Source: an uncultured Caldilineaceae bacterium
Lineage (GTDB): Bacteria; Chloroflexota; Anaerolineae; Caldilineales; Caldilineaceae
Length of the DNA: 64,000 nt
Reading direction: 5' to 3'
Assembly (NCBI GenBank): GCA_958295915.1
Contig: OY282381.1
Coordinates: forward strand, 1-64,000
Part shown: piece by piece, positions 56,644-63,506 of the stretch
Layout of the letters: the number at the start of each line of letters is the position of its first letter
Position numbering within the stretch: position 1 is the stretch's first letter
Made by a program: the position numbers and the translations under genes
The notes under the pieces: generated by a model
What the model was told of the DNA's origin: nothing
Seen by the model: only the letters and a program-made list of their open reading frames with translations
Database searches by the model: none

Positions 56644-57269
56644 TCGCTACAATCCCGGGTGAAGCCGCACCGACGGCAGATGATTTTGCAGTGGCGTTCG
56701 CTCACCTCGCCGCCGCAGAGCCAGCAGTACATATCATCAGCAGGTTGGTAGGATGACGGCCGCAAATCGGGCGCAGTACGCCGGCGCTCCCGCTCCACAT
56801 GCCCGTTGAGACCGTAGAAGGTGGCTTCGTATCCCTGAAAAACGCCCGCAGCGTAGATAAATTTCGCCGAGAAAAACCGCTCCTGAAACAGCCACGGTAT
56901 GAAAATCCTGTCCCCTGGCCACAGGTTCAGATCCAGCAGGCGCTCATTGTCGATCCAGGCCAGTTCTCCTTCCGGGGAGTCGATGAGCCGCCCTTCCCAT
57001 TCAGACATTGTAAAGAGCCAAACGTACCAATCATCCGAACCGTCAAAAACCGGAAAGGTGATCTGCCCGCGCAGAATCGGATTGCGACCAATCAGTCCGC
57101 TCTCCTCGCAGACCTCGCGCAGGACGCATTCCTCCGGCGTTTCTCCCGCCTTAAATTTCCCGCCCAGCCCGTTCCATTTGCCCTGATGGTAGTCATTTGC
57201 CTTTTTTACCCTGTGGAGCATCAGCGTCTGGCCAGGACGTTGAATATAGCAGATGGTAGCGAGTTTCAT
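56637..57269 (-). CDS. NUDIX hydrolase with C-terminal zinc ribbon
   Basis: About 210 residues. A complete NUDIX box, GKFKAGETPEECVLREVCEE then SGL (residues 37-59), with KWNGLGG before it resembles 8-oxo-dGTP diphosphatase-like MutT proteins. After residue 180 the chain holds MYCWLCGGEVSERHCKIICR and RCGF, two CxxC pairs likely to bind zinc, which is not part of the standard NUDIX fold. I start at ATG 57269; the frame extends to 57350 but that part is unlike the family. It ends very close to the convergent dehydratase gene. Confidence 0.85.
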   Translation of the reverse strand: MKLATICYIQRPGQTLMLHRVKKANDYHQGKWNGLGGKFKAGETPEECVLREVCEESGLIGRNPILRGQITFPVFDGSDDWYVWLFTMSEWEGRLIDSPEGELAWIDNERLLDLNLWPGDRIFIPWLFQERFFSAKFIYAAGVFQGYEATFYGLNGHVERERRRTAPDLRPSSYQPADDMYCWLCGGEVSERHCKIICRRCGFTRDCSDP

Positions 57270-57288
57270 GCCAATGCCGCGCTCTGTT

Positions 57289-58269
57289 CTAAAATGCCGC
57301 CAGTTCTTTTGCCCGCTGGTAAATCTTCTCGGCATGGGGCCGGTAGGCATCTTCCAGGGGCGGACTGAAGGGGACAGGAATATCGAGACCCGTCAGACGT
57401 TGGATGGGTGCGTCAAGCCACTCGAACGCCTCCTGCGCGATGAGGGCCGCTACCTCTGCGCCCACGCCGGTGTTGCCGGTGGCGCTATGCACGATCAGAA
57501 CTTTGCCGCTCCTGCGGGCAGCCCTCAGAATGGCGTCCGTGTCCAGAGGCTTGAGCGTGCGCAGATCCAGAACTTCGGCCTCGATGCCATCATCTCCCAA
57601 GCGCTCGGCCGCCTTCAGAGATTCCCGCACCTGTGCGCCGTAGGTGATAATCGACAGATCAACCCCAGGCCGGGCCGTATGGGCCACACCGATGGGCACG
57701 AGGTGCTCACCGTCAGGCACAGGGCCGGTCTCGGAGCGGTAGAGAATTTTGCTCTCCAGATAAATGACCGGATTGTTGTCACGGATAGCGGCGACTAATA
57801 AGCCTTTGGCGTCGGCAGGGGTGGCAGGGGCCACCACCTTCAGGCCGGGCGCGTGGGTGAACCAGGCTTCCGGATTCTGGCTGTGGAAGGGGCCAGAACG
57901 GAGGCCGCCATCGCACGGGGCGCGGATCACCCAAGGAACGGCTGCGCCCCAGCGGTAGTGATTGGTGGCGGCGAACTGAACGATACTGTCGAAACCGCTG
58001 GAGATGAAGTCGGCGAACTGCATTTCGATGACTGGCCGCATGCCCATCAACGCCATACCTGTGCCCATGCTGATGAAGGCGTTCTCACACATGGGCGTAT
58101 TGAAAATGCGTTCAGGCGGGTATTTCTCCGCCAGGGATTTCGTCACCTTGAACGCTCCGCCAAAGGGAGCGGCCACGTCCTCACCGAAGATGACGACATC
58201 CGGGTCGCGTGCCATCTCTAAATCAAGGGCCTGGGAAATAGCGGCAATATACGTCAGTTCCTCACTCAT
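57289..58269 (-). CDS. Alpha-ketoacid dehydrogenase E1 component, beta subunit (orphan)
   Basis: A 326-residue transketolase-like beta subunit. It shows VVIFGEDVAAPFGGAFKVTK, PERIFNTPMCENAFISMGTG, the thiamine-site Glu region EMQFADFISSGFDSIVQFAA, HSQNPEAWFTHAPGLKVVAP and IEAEVLDLRTLKPLD. It normally pairs with an alpha subunit in pyruvate, acetoin or branched-chain 2-oxoacid dehydrogenase complexes. The alpha gene is usually immediately upstream, but here upstream holds a dispersed repeat and then the divergent methyltransferase genes. The alpha, E2 and E3 genes are not in the window. Confidence 0.88.
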   Translation of the reverse strand: MSEELTYIAAISQALDLEMARDPDVVIFGEDVAAPFGGAFKVTKSLAEKYPPERIFNTPMCENAFISMGTGMALMGMRPVIEMQFADFISSGFDSIVQFAATNHYRWGAAVPWVIRAPCDGGLRSGPFHSQNPEAWFTHAPGLKVVAPATPADAKGLLVAAIRDNNPVIYLESKILYRSETGPVPDGEHLVPIGVAHTARPGVDLSIITYGAQVRESLKAAERLGDDGIEAEVLDLRTLKPLDTDAILRAARRSGKVLIVHSATGNTGVGAEVAALIAQEAFEWLDAPIQRLTGLDIPVPFSPPLEDAYRPHAEKIYQRAKELAAF

Positions 58270-58354
58270 TTGCCATCCCGATTCTTCAGCTTACACCACG
58301 CCATTTGTGCGTCTCCACTGGCAAGCGGCAGATAATGCGACCTCCCAAGCCCCC

Positions 58355-58393
58355 CGGGAGCGCAGGCGTCCCGCCTGCATCACGCCTGCGCCA
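58355..58393. repeat. AGGCGTCCCGCCTGC dispersed palindromic repeat
   Basis: GGGAGCGCAGGCGTCCCGCC followed by TGCATCACGCCTGCG. GCAGGCG pairs with CGCCTGC, and this motif is familiar as a dispersed repeat in many GC-rich bacteria. It lies where a gene for E1-alpha would be expected. Confidence 0.6.
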
Positions 58394-58424
58394 CATCGTG
58401 CGCAGACATTTTACCACAGAACGA

Positions 58425-58453
58425 TTGAACCTCCCCGTCAGCTGTGCTATACT
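58425..58453 (+). promoter_or_regulatory. Extended -10 promoter for the methyltransferase-nuclease gene
   Basis: TTGAAC (58425-58430), 17-bp spacer, TGC plus TATACT (58448-58453). Start near 58460, about 40 bases before the ATG. Confidence 0.7.
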
Positions 58454-58498
58454 GAAGACATCAAAACAGCGTAGAAAATTTCTGGTTTATGGAAGCCT

Positions 58499-60112
58499 AT
58501 GACAACCGCGAACAACAGACTCTACTTCGGCGACAACCTCGATATTCTACGCGAGCGCGTCGCCGACGAGAGCGTTGACCTGATCTACCTCGACCCGCCG
58601 TTCAACTCCAACGCTACCTACAATCTGCCGTTCCGGGAAAAAAGCGGCGCACAGTCGGCGGCGCAGATTACAGCCTTCGATGACACCTGGCAGTGGGGCC
58701 TGGAATCCGAATCCGCCTACCATGACGTGGTCACAGACGGCCCAAAAGCCTTGACGGATTTGCTGCAGGCCATGCGCTCATTCCTGGGGCCGAACGATAT
58801 GATGGCCTACCTCACCATGATGGCGCAGCGCATGGCCGAACTCCAGCGCGTGCTCAAGCCCAGCGGCAGCATCTACCTCCACTGCGACCCCACCGCCAGC
58901 CATTACCTGAAGTTGATTTTGGATGCAATCTTTGGAGCTACTAAATTCCGTAACGAAATCGTGTGGCGTCGCACAACTGCGCACAGTGATTCAAAACGAT
59001 ATGGAGCGAACATAGACATTATATTGTTCTATACCAACAGCGCCCAATGGACGTGGAACCCTCAATATCAGCCTTATGATGAGGAATACAAAGCTCGCTT
59101 TCTGCACAAAGATCCTGATGGACGCCCCTGGTCTGATGGTGACCTTACGGCAAAAGGTTTGTCTGGTGGTGGGTATGAATACGAATACAAAGGGGCAAGA
59201 TCGTTGTGGCGCGTTCCGTTGGCAACGATGCAACGATTGGACGCCGAGGGGAGATTGCATTTCACGAGAACAGGCGGCATCAGACGCAAACGATATTTGG
59301 ATGAAATGCGGGGCAGACCTGTTCAAGCTCTTTGGGATGATATTGACGCGCTCAATTCTCAGGCGCAGGAACGCCTGGGCTACCCCACGCAAAAGCCGGA
59401 AGCCCTGCTGGAACGCATCATCAACGCCAGCAGCAACGAAGGCGACGTCGTGCTCGACCCCTTCTGCGGCTGCGGCACAGCCATCGCAGCGGCGGAACGC
59501 CTCAATCGCAGGTGGATGGGCATTGATGTCACCCATCTCGCCATCACCCTCATTCGCCATCGACTGCATGACTCGTTCGGCGAAGACCTGAAACCCTATA
59601 CTGTCATCGGCGACCCCAAAGACCTGCCCAGCGCCGAATCCCTGGCCCTGCGCGACCGCTATCAATTCGAATGGTGGGCCTTGGGCCTGGTGGATGCCAG
59701 ACCGGCCCAGGACAAGCGCAAGGGCGCGGATTCAGGCATAGACGGCTACATCAATTTCTTCGACGACAACAGCGGCAAGGCCAAGCGCATTATCGTGCAG
59801 GTCAAGAGCGGCAAAGTCAGCGCGCCGCTGATTCGGGATTTGAAGGGCGTTCTGGCGCGCGAGAAGGCGGAAATCGGCCTGCTCGTTACCCTGAAACCGC
59901 CCACAGGCCCGATGCGTACCGAGGCGGCCGCGGCCGGCTTCTACCAACCGAGCCATTTCCTGGAGCACGCGTTCCCCCGCGTGCAGATTCTTACCATCGA
60001 GGAGTTGCTGGCCGGCGCGCAGGCGCGCTACCCGCGTTTCGCTCCCCAGGCTACCTTCCGCCAAGCGCCCCGCCGCCTGCGCCAGCAACGCGAACAGACA
60101 CGCATGATCTGA
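58499..60112 (+). CDS. Site-specific DNA methyltransferase fused to Mrr-like nuclease domain, copy 1
   Basis: A 537-residue bifunctional protein. The methyltransferase half is of the beta-class type with catalytic motif LDPPFNSNATY near residue 32 and the SAM motif VLDPFCGCGTAIAAAERLN near residue 320. The C-terminal 150 residues hold GADSGIDGYINF...IIVQVKSGKVSAPLIRDLKG, matching an Mrr-type PD-(D/E)XK nuclease core (Asp, then QxK). One chain may therefore modify and cut DNA. The part between about 160 and 290, presumably target recognition, is unrelated to the same part of the neighbouring copy, whereas the C-terminal 248 residues are nearly identical. GGAAG lies close before the ATG, and a good promoter is upstream. 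Confidence 0.88.
   Translation: MTTANNRLYFGDNLDILRERVADESVDLIYLDPPFNSNATYNLPFREKSGAQSAAQITAFDDTWQWGLESESAYHDVVTDGPKALTDLLQAMRSFLGPNDMMAYLTMMAQRMAELQRVLKPSGSIYLHCDPTASHYLKLILDAIFGATKFRNEIVWRRTTAHSDSKRYGANIDIILFYTNSAQWTWNPQYQPYDEEYKARFLHKDPDGRPWSDGDLTAKGLSGGGYEYEYKGARSLWRVPLATMQRLDAEGRLHFTRTGGIRRKRYLDEMRGRPVQALWDDIDALNSQAQERLGYPTQKPEALLERIINASSNEGDVVLDPFCGCGTAIAAAERLNRRWMGIDVTHLAITLIRHRLHDSFGEDLKPYTVIGDPKDLPSAESLALRDRYQFEWWALGLVDARPAQDKRKGADSGIDGYINFFDDNSGKAKRIIVQVKSGKVSAPLIRDLKGVLAREKAEIGLLVTLKPPTGPMRTEAAAAGFYQPSHFLEHAFPRVQILTIEELLAGAQARYPRFAPQATFRQAPRRLRQQREQTRMI
59368..60112 (+). repeat. 745-bp near-identical block shared by the tandem methyltransferase-nuclease genes, copy 1
   Basis: Aligns without gaps to 61242-61986 with about 18 differences by eye, seven of them in one small cluster (59598-59608). 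It encodes methyltransferase motif I onward and the whole nuclease domain. Confidence 0.93.
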
Positions 60113-60176
60113 TGAGAGTCGGGGCTGTACGTAGAATGCGGAAACGGCCACTTTCCCTCCTTGCAAGGTTGCCACT

Positions 60177-60257
60177 ATGACAATCACAAAGATCAGAATC
60201 TCAAATTTCAAGAGTTTCGCTGACCAAACCATTGAGCTGAAAAATTTCAGCCTATAG
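60177..60257 (+). pseudogene. Remnant of an AAA ATPase gene (SMC/OLD-like N-terminus)
   Basis: A 26-codon frame starting MTITKIRISNFKSFADQTIE then LKNFSL and a stop. This matches the first strand-helix of RecF/SMC/OLD-type ATPases (IxxIxIxNFKSFxDxxIxL, then usually the GxNGxGKS Walker A), which is missing here. It sits between the two methyltransferase-nuclease copies, so an ATPase gene that once followed copy 1 seems to have been cut off when copy 2 arose. CAAGG precedes the ATG. The alternative is a chance match, since only 26 residues can be judged. Confidence 0.6.
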
Positions 60258-60330
60258 ACTATATTTCAAAAGAACAGTTTCAGGTACTTTATGCAGAAAT
60301 ACCAATCCCTCAGATAGCGACAGCAAAGCC

Positions 60331-61986
60331 ATGACAACCGCGAACAACAGACTCTACTTCGGCGACAACCTGGACATCCTGCGGGAGCATGTCGCCGATG
60401 AAAGCGTTGACCTGATCTACCTCGACCCGCCGTTCAATTCTAAAGCCACGTACAACGTGCTATTTAAGGAAAAAAGAGGCGCACAGTCGGCGGCGCAGAT
60501 TACAGCCTTCGATGACGCCTGGCAGTGGGGCCTGGAATCCGAATCCGCCTACCATGATGTGGTTACGAACGGCCCGAAAGCCTTGGCGGATTTGCTGCAG
60601 GCTCTGAGGGGATTTCTGGGCACAAATGACATGATGGCGTACGTAACTATGATGGCTCCCAGAATCGCCGAATTACGGCGTGTTTTGCGACCTACGGGCA
60701 GCATCTATCTGCACTGCGACCCAACGGCAAGTCATTATATCAAATTGCTGTTGGACGCCGTATTCGGGCATAAAAATTTCAGGAATGAAATTACATGGCA
60801 AAGAACAGAAGGACATAATAATACGACTGGTCGGTATGGTAATGTAGCAGACATTCTTCTTTTCTATTCAAAATCTGACAAAGCGGTGTGGAATCGGCAC
60901 TTCCACGAGCATAACGGTCAGAAGTATAGCCAGCAACAGCTAAAACGCTTCCGCCACGTTGATGCGGATGGACGAAATTATAAGCTGGAGAACTTGACCG
61001 CTCCCTCCAAGCCGAACAGCGATTCCGGGAAATTCGAATGGCGGGGCGCAATACCTGGACCAACGCGCGGATGGGGCTACAAGCTCGAACAACTGGAACA
61101 GTGGTGGGCAGAAGGTAGGATTCAGACCAAGCGAGATGGAACTCCACGCACAGATGGACTGAAAGTTTATCTCGATGAGTCAAAAGGGAAGCCTCTCCAA
61201 AATATATGGACTGACATTCCAAGAATCCCTAATACTTCGTCGGAACGCCTGGGCTACCCCACGCAAAAGCCGGAAGCCCTGCTGGAACGCATCATCAACG
61301 CCAGCAGCAACGAAGGCGACGTCGTGCTCGACCCCTTCTGCGGCTGCGGCACAGCCATCGCAGCGGCAGAACGCCTCAATCGCAGGTGGATGGGCATTGA
61401 TGTCACCCATCTCGCCATCACCCTCATTCGCCATCGACTGCATGACTCGTTCGGCAAAGACCTGAAACCCTACCACATGCTCGGCGACCCCAAAGACCTG
61501 CCCAGCGCCGAATCCCTGGCCCTGCGCGACCGCTATCAATTCGAATGGTGGGCCTTGGGCCTGGTGGATGCCAGACCGGCCCAGGACAAGCGCAAAGGCG
61601 CGGATTCGGGCATAGACGGCTACATCAATTTCTTCGACGACAATAGCGGCAAGGCCAAGCGCATTATCGTGCAGGTTAAGAGCGGCAAAGTCAGCGCGCC
61701 GCTGATTCGGGACTTGAAGGGCGTTCTGGCGCGCGAGAAGACGGAAATCGGCCTGCTCGTTACCCTGAAGCCGCCCACAGGCCCGATGCGTACCGAGGCG
61801 GCCGCGGCCGGCTTCTACCAACCGAGCCATTTCCTGGAGCACGCGTTCCCCCGCGTACAGATTCTCACCATCGAGGAGTTGCTGGCCGGCGCGCAGGCGC
61901 GCTACCCGCGTTTCGCTCCCCAGGCTACCTTCCGCCAAGCGCCCCGCCGCCTGCGCCAGCAACGCGAACAGACACGCATGATCTGA
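60331..61986 (+). CDS. Site-specific DNA methyltransferase fused to Mrr-like nuclease domain, copy 2
   Basis: A 551-residue paralogue of the preceding gene. It has LDPPFNSKATY, VLDPFCGCGTAIAAAERLN and the same Mrr-like end (GADSGIDGYINF...IIVQVKSGK). The first 160 residues are similar but clearly diverged at DNA level, residues about 165-305 are unrelated (here TEGHNNTTGRYGNVADILLF, then FEWRGAIPGPTRGWGYKLEQ), and the final 248 residues differ from copy 1 at only a few positions. This suggests a different DNA target with the same cleavage module. No strong Shine-Dalgarno is visible. It is followed 38 bp later by an unrelated lactonase gene. Confidence 0.88.
   Translation: MTTANNRLYFGDNLDILREHVADESVDLIYLDPPFNSKATYNVLFKEKRGAQSAAQITAFDDAWQWGLESESAYHDVVTNGPKALADLLQALRGFLGTNDMMAYVTMMAPRIAELRRVLRPTGSIYLHCDPTASHYIKLLLDAVFGHKNFRNEITWQRTEGHNNTTGRYGNVADILLFYSKSDKAVWNRHFHEHNGQKYSQQQLKRFRHVDADGRNYKLENLTAPSKPNSDSGKFEWRGAIPGPTRGWGYKLEQLEQWWAEGRIQTKRDGTPRTDGLKVYLDESKGKPLQNIWTDIPRIPNTSSERLGYPTQKPEALLERIINASSNEGDVVLDPFCGCGTAIAAAERLNRRWMGIDVTHLAITLIRHRLHDSFGKDLKPYHMLGDPKDLPSAESLALRDRYQFEWWALGLVDARPAQDKRKGADSGIDGYINFFDDNSGKAKRIIVQVKSGKVSAPLIRDLKGVLAREKTEIGLLVTLKPPTGPMRTEAAAAGFYQPSHFLEHAFPRVQILTIEELLAGAQARYPRFAPQATFRQAPRRLRQQREQTRMI
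61242..61986 (+). repeat. 745-bp near-identical block, copy 2
   Basis: Partner of 59368-60112. The flanking sequence on both sides is unrelated between copies, so the left boundary lies exactly at the end of the variable segment and the right boundary at the stop codon. Confidence 0.93.
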
Positions 61987-62024
61987 AACGACAAAAAGAG
62001 AGATGACAGAATTCGGAGGCCACA

Positions 62025-62942
62025 GTGAACGTAGAGATTCGAGAGGAAAGATTCCGCGCGGTTGTCGGCGACGATGTCGAAATCGAGGAAGTTGGCCACG
62101 GCTTCGACTTCACCGAAGGAGCGGTATGGAATCACATTGAGAATCACCTGATCTTCAGCGACATACCCGGCAACATCATGCGCAAATGGATGCCTGATGG
62201 CAGCATAGAGATATGGCGCCAGCCAAGCAATATGGCCAACGGCAACACCTACGACCGCGCCGGCCGTCTCGTGACGTGCGAACATGCCACCAGCCGTGTG
62301 ACGCGCACGGAGCCCGACCGCTCGCTCACAGTCCTGGCGACATCCTTCGACGGCAAGGAACTCAACAGCCCCAACGACATTGTCGTCAAGAGCGACGGCT
62401 CGATCTACTTCACGGATCCAAGCTTTGGCCGCATGGAGTACTACGGCGTCCCCCGCGAGCAGGAGCTCGACTTCCAGGGTGTATACCAGCTGGCTCCCGA
62501 CAGCGGCGACGCGGCCCAACAGTGGCCGCGCCAAACAGACCTGTCTCTGCTAGTGGATGACTTCGACCAACCCAATGGTCTCTGTTTCTCGTTGGACGAG
62601 TCGCAGCTATACATCAACGACACCATGCGGGCGCACATCCGCGTGTTCGATGTGAACGACGACGGGACGATATCCAATGGCCGGGTGTGGGCCGATGTGA
62701 CCGGCGACCAAGACGGCGCTCCCGATGGTATGAAGATCGACAGCGCCGGCAATCTGTTCGTGACCGGGCCTGGCGGTATCCACGTATTCTCGACAGATGC
62801 GACCTGTCTTGGCGTCATCTACCTCCCCCAAGGCGCCGCGAACTTCTGTTGGGGTGGGGACGATATGAAAAGCCTGTTCATCACCGCGAGCACATCGCTG
62901 TATCGGTTGCGAGTCAGAGTGGCGGGCAACCACACTTTCTAG
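62025..62942 (+). CDS. SMP-30/gluconolactonase/LRE family protein
   Basis: A 305-residue propeller lactonase, paralogue of the one at 52230. Motifs are DFTEGAVW (Glu31), MANGNTYDRAGRLVTCEHAT, ELNSPNDIVVKSDGSIYFTD and QPNGLCFSLDESQLYINDT, which give the metal ligands. It hydrolyses sugar lactones; the exact substrate is unknown. The GTG start has GGAGG five bases upstream, a strong signal. It lies 38 bp after the methyltransferase-nuclease copy but is probably unrelated to it in function. Confidence 0.9.
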   Translation: MNVEIREERFRAVVGDDVEIEEVGHGFDFTEGAVWNHIENHLIFSDIPGNIMRKWMPDGSIEIWRQPSNMANGNTYDRAGRLVTCEHATSRVTRTEPDRSLTVLATSFDGKELNSPNDIVVKSDGSIYFTDPSFGRMEYYGVPREQELDFQGVYQLAPDSGDAAQQWPRQTDLSLLVDDFDQPNGLCFSLDESQLYINDTMRAHIRVFDVNDDGTISNGRVWADVTGDQDGAPDGMKIDSAGNLFVTGPGGIHVFSTDATCLGVIYLPQGAANFCWGGDDMKSLFITASTSLYRLRVRVAGNHTF

Positions 62943-62950
62943 GATGTCCA

Positions 62951-62977
62951 GTAGGGGCGATCCTTGCGGTTGCCCAG
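62951..62977. repeat. GTAGGGGC hairpin repeat, copy 8
   Basis: GTAGGGGCGATCCTTGCGGT followed by TGCCCAG, 9 bp after the lactonase stop codon. Confidence 0.7.
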
Positions 62978-63019
62978 CGCTAATCACCGACCACTTCAGT
63001 ATAAGCTAAGGAATGCGGA

Positions 63020-63352
63020 ATGATTGCACTCAACGTATACTTTACATCGAAATCAGACAGAGCCGCCGAGCTTGAGAGAACGATAATCGAAGTCTGGCTG
63101 GAGGCGATGCGCAAGCAGCCGGGCTTTCTGCGCGCAACGATGAATACCCCCTTCCCAGATGAGGAACTGGAAGCGCTGGAAGCGTCCAAGCCGACACACA
63201 CGCACGAGGTGGTCTCATACTGGGAAAGTGAGCGGCAGCGGCGCGACTGGGTGGCACGCGACATTCACCAGGAAGTCTGGCCGCAGGTAGTTGCGTATGC
63301 CGACAGCGTTTCCTATACGCTGTACACATGCGACGAAACCTGGAATATGTAG
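63020..63352 (+). CDS. Antibiotic biosynthesis monooxygenase (ABM) domain protein
   Basis: A 110-residue ferredoxin-like alpha+beta protein: IALNVYFTSKSDRAAELERT, MRKQPGFLRATMNTPFPDE, then THEVVSYWESERQRRDWVAR. ABM proteins form dimers and include small cofactor-free oxygenases and haem-degrading enzymes; no catalytic residues can be assigned here. AAGGA lies about eight bases before the ATG. Its TAG stop codon is the TAG of a GTAGGGGC repeat, so the repeat inserted at, or created, the gene end. Confidence 0.78.
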   Translation: MIALNVYFTSKSDRAAELERTIIEVWLEAMRKQPGFLRATMNTPFPDEELEALEASKPTHTHEVVSYWESERQRRDWVARDIHQEVWPQVVAYADSVSYTLYTCDETWNM

Positions 63353-63374
63353 GGGCGTCTCGTGTGCGCCGACC
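63349..63374. repeat. GTAGGGGC hairpin repeat, copy 9 (contains ABM stop codon)
   Basis: GTAGGGGCGTCTCGTGTGCG followed by CCGACC; arms partly degraded. Confidence 0.6.
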
Positions 63375-63460
63375 CTGACGATTTGAAAAAACGCGCCGTC
63401 GCCAGAACGCGGAGACGCACTCCCGTCTATCACAGGAATCATACGAATCCTGGTCATTAC

Positions 63461-63506
63461 ATTGGGCAATCCTTACATTGGGCAACCCTTGTGGTAGCCC
63501 CTACGA
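63461..63506. repeat. GTAGGGGC hairpin repeat, copy 10 with partial duplicate
   Basis: TTGGGCAACCCTTGTGGTAG followed by CCCCTACG (63479-63506) in inverted orientation, preceded by a partial copy ATTGGGCAATCCTTAC. The malic enzyme stop codon (TAG on the minus strand, 63501-63503) is inside the repeat. Confidence 0.75.

Noticed and set aside
58381..58498. Possible truncated E1-alpha remnant upstream of E1-beta
   Set aside because: The minus-strand frames here only translate the dispersed repeat (DAGGTPALPGG) and a short tail without E1-alpha motifs.
58499..61986. Transposon or insertion sequence carrying the methyltransferase genes
   Set aside because: No transposase and no terminal inverted repeats flank the pair; the internal near-identity fits duplication or gene conversion.
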